A stretch of DNA of 64,000 nt from Aurantiochytrium sp. KH105 (taxonomy: Eukaryota; Sar; Bigyra; Thraustochytrida; Thraustochytriidae). Each line of letters starts with the position of its first letter. Positions within the stretch are counted from its first letter, which is position 1. The position numbers and the translations under genes are program-made. Location: the NCBI GenBank assembly GCA_003116975.1, contig BGKB01000039.1, positions 248,001-312,000 of the forward strand, given 5' to 3'. The notes beneath the pieces are model-generated. The model was given only the letters and a program-made list of their open reading frames with translations, made no database searches and was not told where the DNA came from. Below, piece after piece: positions 58,133 through 64,000 of this stretch.

Positions 58133-59104
58133 ATGGCGGCCCTCCTGAACAGACTGTGGACGAGCTTCTCCGGGCGCGGCGGCCTCGAGTTCGACCTGGA
58201 CGACGTGGACGGCATCGTGGCGGAGGAGAATGCAGCCCGCGAGGCCGAGACGGCGGCGCTTGAGCGCGAGGAGGCCATCCTGGACCTCGAAGCCGAAGCC
58301 CTAGAACTGGAGGAGAAGGCGGCGCGCGCGGCCAAGCTTGCCGCAGACGCGAACGAGGTCGCGCTCAAGGAGGAGCGGGAGGCCGAAGAGGCAGACGCTG
58401 AGCTCAAGGAACGCCTTGCGGTGCTCAAAGAAGCCGAGGCCGAGGCAAAGCGTAATGAAAAGGCCTTTGCCGCAGCTGAAGATGAGGCCGCGAAGAAGGA
58501 GGCCGAGCTCCAGGCTCTCGAGGAAGAAATCAAGGCCAGCATTGCCGACATTGACGAGCAGGAGCGAGCCAAGGAAGAGGAAATCGAACGGCTGCAGGGC
58601 ATCGCCGACGACCAAGAAACTCACGGCCAAGTGGAGTCAAGCAAGGCAAAGCATCAAATCTCCACGCTCGAGCAGGAAGACCCGATGCCTTTGCAAAAGG
58701 CTCGGCTCACGAACCAGGCTCTTCTTCGCCGCCAGGCGCCGCTTATTCAGGCTGCCAAGGGCGCGCGCTTTGAGGCAAAAAAAGCACGCAAACCGTACGA
58801 GGCTGCCCGAGTTGATGCCGAGCGGGCGCTCGAGGAATGTGAAGTTGCGCGGCAGAACGCTGACCGCGAGCGCATGGAGGCCGTCGAGGCCCGTGCCGAG
58901 GCTGACAAGGCCAAGGCCTTTGCCGCAAAGTCCCTTTCCACCGCCAAGTCTTCTCGTACCAATGCCACGAAACAGCGCCGCGCCGCTGCCAAGGAGCGCG
59001 AGACTGCACAGCAAAAGCGCAAGGACCTTCAGGCTCTCCGCAAGAAGGCAGAGAAGGAGCTCGCTCGCAAGGAAAAGGCGGCCGCTGCTGCTGCCACCGC
59101 CTAA
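58133..59104 (+). CDS. Coiled-coil protein
   Basis: The 323-residue protein begins at the ATG at 58133 (MAALLNRLWTSFSGRGGLEF). From about residue 30 almost the whole chain is charged, Ala/Glu/Lys-rich heptad sequence (for example REAETAALEREEAILDLEAE), predicted to be a long coiled coil with a short break at about 180-220. It ends in basic repeats and an Ala run. No known family is evident; similarity to myosin or kinesin tails would be compositional only. Codon bias is strong, so it is very likely expressed. A structural or cytoskeletal role is the simplest guess. Confidence 0.75.
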   Translation: MAALLNRLWTSFSGRGGLEFDLDDVDGIVAEENAAREAETAALEREEAILDLEAEALELEEKAARAAKLAADANEVALKEEREAEEADAELKERLAVLKEAEAEAKRNEKAFAAAEDEAAKKEAELQALEEEIKASIADIDEQERAKEEEIERLQGIADDQETHGQVESSKAKHQISTLEQEDPMPLQKARLTNQALLRRQAPLIQAAKGARFEAKKARKPYEAARVDAERALEECEVARQNADRERMEAVEARAEADKAKAFAAKSLSTAKSSRTNATKQRRAAAKERETAQQKRKDLQALRKKAEKELARKEKAAAAAATA

Positions 59105-59238
59105 TTCAATCAGCGACTCATAGGCCAGGCATGAGAGCGGGCGTATTGCGTTCCGCCTTCCTCTTTTGCCTCGGCCCGCACGCGTGAACATATAATTTTA
59201 CATGTTTTTCTTTTCTTTTTTCTACCATCACGAATTCA

Positions 59239-62200
59239 TCAAACAAGAGTCAATGCGACGTCTCTCCCCTGCGATCCGCTGTCGTCGTCGTCATCGCTGT
59301 CGAGACTCTTTGGTTCCCCTTCATCAACATCTTCATGCGTGATGGTGTCGTTGTCGTTATTTTCATCGTCGCTGCTCGTGTTGGCATCGCTGTCGCTGCC
59401 ACCCCCATCTTGGCTGTGTTGTGTGTCATCATCATCATCATCACCACCATCATGGCCACCATCGTGGCCGGTGTCCTTCGATCTGTCAAAACGATTAGCG
59501 TAGGCTTCGAGGTCTGCGATTTCTGCAAGCCTTGCGGCATCCATCAAAGCTTGACGCATCTCGCGTCGCTTCTTGTACTGTCGATAGAATCGCTGAATGC
59601 CACGGGCTGCAGCGATCTCATGTTCGTGCTTTACGCGATGCGTAGCGGCGGCAGAGCTCGTATTCATATATGCCCCGCGCAAACCGCCACTCGCACCGCG
59701 AAAGTTCTCGTATACAGGTAGATCGGGTCTTGACGCAGTTAGGATACTCGTCATCACTGCCTGAAAAACCAGACGATCCTTCTCGGTTGCCTTGTTTAGC
59801 ATCCAGAATGCAAACGGAGCCTGATATTGCGGGAGCACAATGCGACTCAACGTGCCACGGTGAGTAACAAAGTCCTCCGCCTCTTGCCACTGACGAATCA
59901 TGCGCGAGAAGGCGTGCAAGTCGGATTCATCAGCAACCATGAGCCAATCCAGAAGAAATGGATACGACCGCATGAGCTTGCGATAGAAACGAGCCATCCT
60001 CGTCCCCCGATACACGGAGACAGGTCCATCATTCTTGATGACATTGCGTGACATGGCATCCAGCTCAAAAAATAGCGTCGTCTGGAGTGGCGAGCAGAGG
60101 TCCGAGAGCGTCCATCGCGTCAGATGTTTCGACTTAATCGCGTTCTTGAGCTCGGATCGCTTCAGATCGGCTACATTCTCATTAATGAGGGCCGCGAACT
60201 CGTGCTTGTCGATCTGACCCGTTTGATCGACATCGTACTCGCCAAAAAGATTGTCGAGTTGGACGCGGTATGCCTCGCCGTCCATCTGAAGCTCGTTCGT
60301 GATGTAGTCCTGGAGCTCCTGACGACTAATGGTCCCCGTGCCGTCCGAGTCAATTTTGGAAAACAAACTGCTCAAGCTTGGGTCGGCAATCACCGGCGCG
60401 TGCGATGAACGCCATCTCCTTGCACACAACGAGGCCAAGACCGGTCGCCAGTTGAGGTCAAACCAAGACCGCATTGACGATCGCACAGGAGATTCATCTT
60501 GCGGAGGCGACATCATTACCCCAGGAGACGCCTTATGTATGGAAAGATTGGACCCAGGCGGAACAGCTACCAAAGGAGGCAGCGCCTCCATGTCGTCCTG
60601 AGCTTCGAGGTCTAGGCCTGCCGTGGTCGAGGCGCCCACGCGATCGCGCAGTCCCAAGTGTCCGCTCCCATCTCCGTTGCTGTCTTCATCCCCGACGTCG
60701 AGTGTGGTGCTCGACCGATTGCCGGCAGAACCCAACAAGCTCGGGTTGGACCTCGTCAGAGAATCAAGATCGGAGGAGGACGCGCCGCTGGCTCGCTTTG
60801 TGAGCATATTCTGAAGCTTCCATCCCTTGTCAGTTCGCGCACTTCCATCGGTGTTCTTTGCCTTGCTCGATCCTCGTAAAAGCACATTTCCGAGAAGCGC
60901 AGCACCTCGAGAGGAAGGCGAGCCTGACGAAGAAGGCGACTGTCCCGCTGGCGAGGCCGCCGCAAGGTTCAGATTACCCAAAATGCCCATCACATCTGAA
61001 ACGGACCTCGTGTCGGCTTGACGGCGAACCGTTCGGACAAGCGACACAGATTCCGTCTGACCTTGCATAAGGAGCTGCGCCTCTGCCTTGACGACGCGCA
61101 GATAATCGCGAGCATCTAGATAAGAGATGAACATGCCCAGCACAACAATACCGAGTGTCACCAGCATCAAAAGCCAAGCGAGAATCGACACCGTCGTCGA
61201 GGGATCGGAAAACTCCAACAGCGCGCTCGATTCCTCGTTGTAAGCTGTAAAGATAACTCCCAGAAAAATGTACAAGAACGAGCCGAAAAGTCCCGTCTGG
61301 TCCAGAATATTTAGACGGCGCGAGAGGAAAGGCTGGTGCATCACTTGCAAGGCGAGGCAGAACACCACAACGAGACATCCAATCGTGGCCTGAATGTACC
61401 CGTCGCCAGAGCCCACAACCAAAATCATGGCAAAGGCGAATCGCCTAAAGGTAAGCAGACACTCCCACTTGTAAACCTCTTGGCGAAAGTCGCTGTACAT
61501 CCACCCAAAACGTTCCAAGAACGTCGGGTCAGCCTTGAGGTCTCGCGACTCTGCAATGATGAGAATGTAAAGTTGCAATGCAGGAATGCCAATGATGTAA
61601 ATCAAGATGCCCAAAACACTCCAAATGACCAGCGAGTAGATATGGTAGCTTTCCCAACATACAATGTCTGGCGAAGCCTGCATCACGATCGAACCATCGG
61701 CAAGCTCAATACACGAAAGAGGCTCGAGGAGAATGACCACGAGCGAAGGATACGCGATGAAGCAAAAGTTAAAGGCAAGGCCGATGGACTTGTTCCGGAG
61801 CGATGCGAGGTCCTCCTCGGTGTCGGGAAGATCAAAGTACAACAAAATGCGCTTTGCAGCTGCCTTAAGCATCCCAAAACGCTCGCGCAGCCTCGCGCCC
61901 ACCTCTGCTCTATCGAGAATCGTTTGTTCGGAATGTGTCGTTGAGATCCCGCCACCTCCTCTTTTGCCCGACATCGGCGGCGTCACCTCAGACGGAGAGC
62001 GTTCCAGTCGCCTCTGTTGATACTTTACATGTAGACTTCCAAGGTAGTACACCAAGCCTTGAAGACAAGCGTAAATGATGGGCATGAGGAACTGCAGCAC
62101 GAACCGATTGATAAAGCTCCAGCTCGACCACCAACAGTTGGGGGCAAAGTAATCGATCTCGAAACCAGTGATTTCAAAAGGTGTGTTCAAAAGGTTCACT

Positions 62201-64000
62201 GGGTCGGGCCAGTACAGATCAAAGTCTTGGGCAATGCCCACAATCTGCGTGTACAATAGGACCAGGTCAAGGGCGCGGACCTCGTTGGAGAGAATGTTCA
62301 GAATCACCCACGCAGCAATCACGCCGCCCCAGCAAAAGATCACAAAGGCCGCGTCAGCCGCTGTCCCGCCACCGCCGGGACACTCGTTGCACTCTCCTAG
62401 ACTGTACCACCCATCACGACACTTGAAGCAGAAGATGCCCTCCGTACCATTTGAGCACAGAAACTCGTCTGTCCCGAGGCAGTTTTCCGCATCCTCGCAC
62501 TCAAAAAAACGGCTTGGGGCCGCAGGGTCTCCCCAGAACCCAGGAAGCGGAAAGGGTGAGACATTCGCATAAGGCGGCGCTGCGTCGTAGGCGTTTTTGG
62601 TGTTTCCTGGACAGTGCCCGTTCTCGGGGCACGTCTCACAAGCGACACCGGTGCGGTTTGTATCGTGCGCAAGTCCATTCCAGTATTCGTACTCGCAAAC
62701 ACACTCCGAAATGTCCACGCCATCCGAATTGATGCGCTCCGTATTCGCTGGACATTCGAGACAGGCTGCAAGACCGGTCGTGTCGGCGTACAATTTTGTG
62801 CTGATTCTGTTGCAGAGAATGCACTGCGTCAGCCCCTCTTGCGGAGCAAAACTTCCCACTTCACACAGCGTTGCGTTGCGACCATCGCAGCGGGATCCGA
62901 GCGGGCAGATCGTGCATTGAATCCCATTGATAGCACTAGCGTTCAACTCCATGAAATGGCCCTGATCCTCGCACTGATCGCGGCAGGCGTACATGCCAGC
63001 CTCGTGAGCGAACGTGCCCGCTTCGCACTCTGTTCGCACGCGACTATCGCATGAATAGCCCGGTTCACACACTCGACACTCACCAATCTCTTCCGGGATG
63101 GAGTCGTCCGAGGTATTCGTCCATTGTGGATTCTGTACGCGCACAATGTACTCTCCAGGCTCGCAGGAGGCTTCCGTGAAGCAGTCAGGTTGTTCATAAA
63201 AGCCATCGCAAATGCAGTCTCCCGTCGACGTCGGTCGGCCGTGGTCGTTACAGGTGTCCGTCGGATCCATTTGCTCTGTTAGATTGAAGACAGCCAAGGT
63301 GGTATAGCCGGCAAAGCTCTCATTGTACCCTTCGTCCAAAAGGCGTCGGCTTTCTTCATCGGAGCCCTCCTGTTGAAGAACAAGAGCGACAAAGGGTTCC
63401 TCCACGGCGACAGCAAGGCCATCGAGCTCCACGAGTAGGAGAATCTCTTCCTTCATGGCTTCGACTTCGGCGACGAGATCCTCCAACGAGGCTACGGGCC
63501 CAGATCGTTTCTCGCAGAACTGGCCACCGAAGAGAGAGTCATCAAAGCAAATGCACCGCGCATTTCCGGTCGAGGTATCCACGAGCGGCTGGCCGCGACC
63601 ATTGCATGTGTTCCACATGGTCAGCTCGCAGGCCTCGCCCGCAACCAGACGTGCCAAGGCCGGGTCCGAATAGCAAGAGCAACGGCGCGTCTTGAGAGTT
63701 CGACCCGTGTTCCAAACGTCCTGGCACTCGCCAGCCAGTACGCCGCGATTCTCTGCGCAACGTCCCAGCGACTGGCTCTCGTCGTCAAAGGCCTGGTAGC
63801 AATCGAGCGTCAGATTGGCTTCCACACGATACAACGCCTCTCGCTCCTTGTCGTTGACGACAAAGCCTTGAAATGTCGCTTCGATGATCACTTTCGAGAC
63901 TTCGCCAGAGGAAATACGATCCGGCGCAAGGATCTCGGTAAGCGTAAGCTCCGCCGATGTCGACGTCGCTGATGACGGCAAAATCGTCGCGACGGGACCA
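59239..64000 (-). CDS. Large Cys-rich multi-pass membrane protein, 5' truncated by the window
   Basis: The frame is open to the right edge and the N-terminus lies outside; at least 1586 residues are visible. The ectodomain (to about nt 62400) has many Cys-rich modules of EGF and GCC2/GCC3 (TNFR-like) type, such as CRVCEPGYSCDSRVRTECEAG and CTICPLGSRCDGRNATLCEV. About eight hydrophobic segments follow between nt 62370 and 61130 (for example ALDLVLLYTQIVGIAQ; YHIYSLVIWSVLGILIYIIG). The cytoplasmic part has two EF-hands near nt 60370-60185 (DSDGTGTISRQE; DVDQTGQIDKHE), an IQ-like motif at about nt 59590 (AARGIQRFYRQYKKR) and an acidic tail. Proteins of this kind are common in stramenopiles and ciliates; a calcium-modulated receptor or channel is a reasonable guess. 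Confidence 0.85.
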   Translation of the reverse strand, partial: GPVATILPSSATSTSAELTLTEILAPDRISSGEVSKVIIEATFQGFVVNDKEREALYRVEANLTLDCYQAFDDESQSLGRCAENRGVLAGECQDVWNTGRTLKTRRCSCYSDPALARLVAGEACELTMWNTCNGRGQPLVDTSTGNARCICFDDSLFGGQFCEKRSGPVASLEDLVAEVEAMKEEILLLVELDGLAVAVEEPFVALVLQQEGSDEESRRLLDEGYNESFAGYTTLAVFNLTEQMDPTDTCNDHGRPTSTGDCICDGFYEQPDCFTEASCEPGEYIVRVQNPQWTNTSDDSIPEEIGECRVCEPGYSCDSRVRTECEAGTFAHEAGMYACRDQCEDQGHFMELNASAINGIQCTICPLGSRCDGRNATLCEVGSFAPQEGLTQCILCNRISTKLYADTTGLAACLECPANTERINSDGVDISECVCEYEYWNGLAHDTNRTGVACETCPENGHCPGNTKNAYDAAPPYANVSPFPLPGFWGDPAAPSRFFECEDAENCLGTDEFLCSNGTEGIFCFKCRDGWYSLGECNECPGGGGTAADAAFVIFCWGGVIAAWVILNILSNEVRALDLVLLYTQIVGIAQDFDLYWPDPVNLLNTPFEITGFEIDYFAPNCWWSSWSFINRFVLQFLMPIIYACLQGLVYYLGSLHVKYQQRRLERSPSEVTPPMSGKRGGGGISTTHSEQTILDRAEVGARLRERFGMLKAAAKRILLYFDLPDTEEDLASLRNKSIGLAFNFCFIAYPSLVVILLEPLSCIELADGSIVMQASPDIVCWESYHIYSLVIWSVLGILIYIIGIPALQLYILIIAESRDLKADPTFLERFGWMYSDFRQEVYKWECLLTFRRFAFAMILVVGSGDGYIQATIGCLVVVFCLALQVMHQPFLSRRLNILDQTGLFGSFLYIFLGVIFTAYNEESSALLEFSDPSTTVSILAWLLMLVTLGIVVLGMFISYLDARDYLRVVKAEAQLLMQGQTESVSLVRTVRRQADTRSVSDVMGILGNLNLAAASPAGQSPSSSGSPSSRGAALLGNVLLRGSSKAKNTDGSARTDKGWKLQNMLTKRASGASSSDLDSLTRSNPSLLGSAGNRSSTTLDVGDEDSNGDGSGHLGLRDRVGASTTAGLDLEAQDDMEALPPLVAVPPGSNLSIHKASPGVMMSPPQDESPVRSSMRSWFDLNWRPVLASLCARRWRSSHAPVIADPSLSSLFSKIDSDGTGTISRQELQDYITNELQMDGEAYRVQLDNLFGEYDVDQTGQIDKHEFAALINENVADLKRSELKNAIKSKHLTRWTLSDLCSPLQTTLFFELDAMSRNVIKNDGPVSVYRGTRMARFYRKLMRSYPFLLDWLMVADESDLHAFSRMIRQWQEAEDFVTHRGTLSRIVLPQYQAPFAFWMLNKATEKDRLVFQAVMTSILTASRPDLPVYENFRGASGGLRGAYMNTSSAAATHRVKHEHEIAAARGIQRFYRQYKKRREMRQALMDAARLAEIADLEAYANRFDRSKDTGHDGGHDGGDDDDDDTQHSQDGGGSDSDANTSSDDENNDNDTITHEDVDEGEPKSLDSDDDDDSGSQGRDVALTLV

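Overview
The window looks like nuclear DNA of a stramenopile protist, most likely a labyrinthulomycete (thraustochytrid-type). This rests on surface proteins with Pro-Thr/Ser-Pro stalks of the PTxxPT kind, PAN/Apple modules, long mostly intronless genes with C/G-rich third codon positions, large Cys-rich multi-membrane proteins, and abundant tetranucleotide microsatellites between genes. The assignment is an inference from style and protein families; no rRNA or other marker is present.

Layout. 1-6030 is mostly non-coding and repeat-rich, with one small Cys-rich membrane protein gene (1192-1941, minus). 6031-12000 holds a membrane-anchored DUF900 alpha/beta hydrolase (plus) converging on a class V PLP enzyme (minus). 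12410-17251 is a pseudokinase-ARM-RING protein. 19137-21695 is a vWA/PAN surface protein converging on a 2056-residue C2/EF-hand/RanBP2-zinc-finger/RS protein (22174-28344, minus). 29154-32822 holds spliced ribosomal protein eL29, a mitochondrial carrier and a probable mitochondrial protein of unknown function. 33700-38650 is the accessory part: a small ORF, a decayed copy of a secreted Cys-rich gene, a Fanzor/TnpB-like zinc-ribbon remnant, a three-unit tandem array carrying splice-acceptor-like sequences, and the intact secreted gene (36873-38621). 39900-48000 returns to housekeeping genes: glutamate-cysteine ligase, SF3B4, a spliced TAP42/IGBP1 gene and a Yippee protein. 48458-52102 encodes a transposase-like (RNase H fold) protein. 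The end holds a DUF1214-like protein, a WD40 protein, a coiled-coil protein and a large Cys-rich multi-pass membrane protein cut by the window edge.

The genes are not functionally clustered. Housekeeping genes are interspersed with surface and signalling proteins, often as divergent pairs (class V enzyme/pseudokinase, C2 protein/eL29, SF3B4/TAP42, Yippee/transposase-like) whose short shared upstream regions commonly carry AAGC or GCGA tetranucleotide runs. The most unusual items are two multi-domain architectures (pseudokinase-ARM-RING; five C2 domains plus EF-hands, RanBP2 finger and RS tail), the Fanzor remnant beside a tandem exon-like array, and a four-copy ~40-bp element at 4501-5626 of unknown nature. 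No CRISPR, rRNA or convincing tRNA gene was seen.
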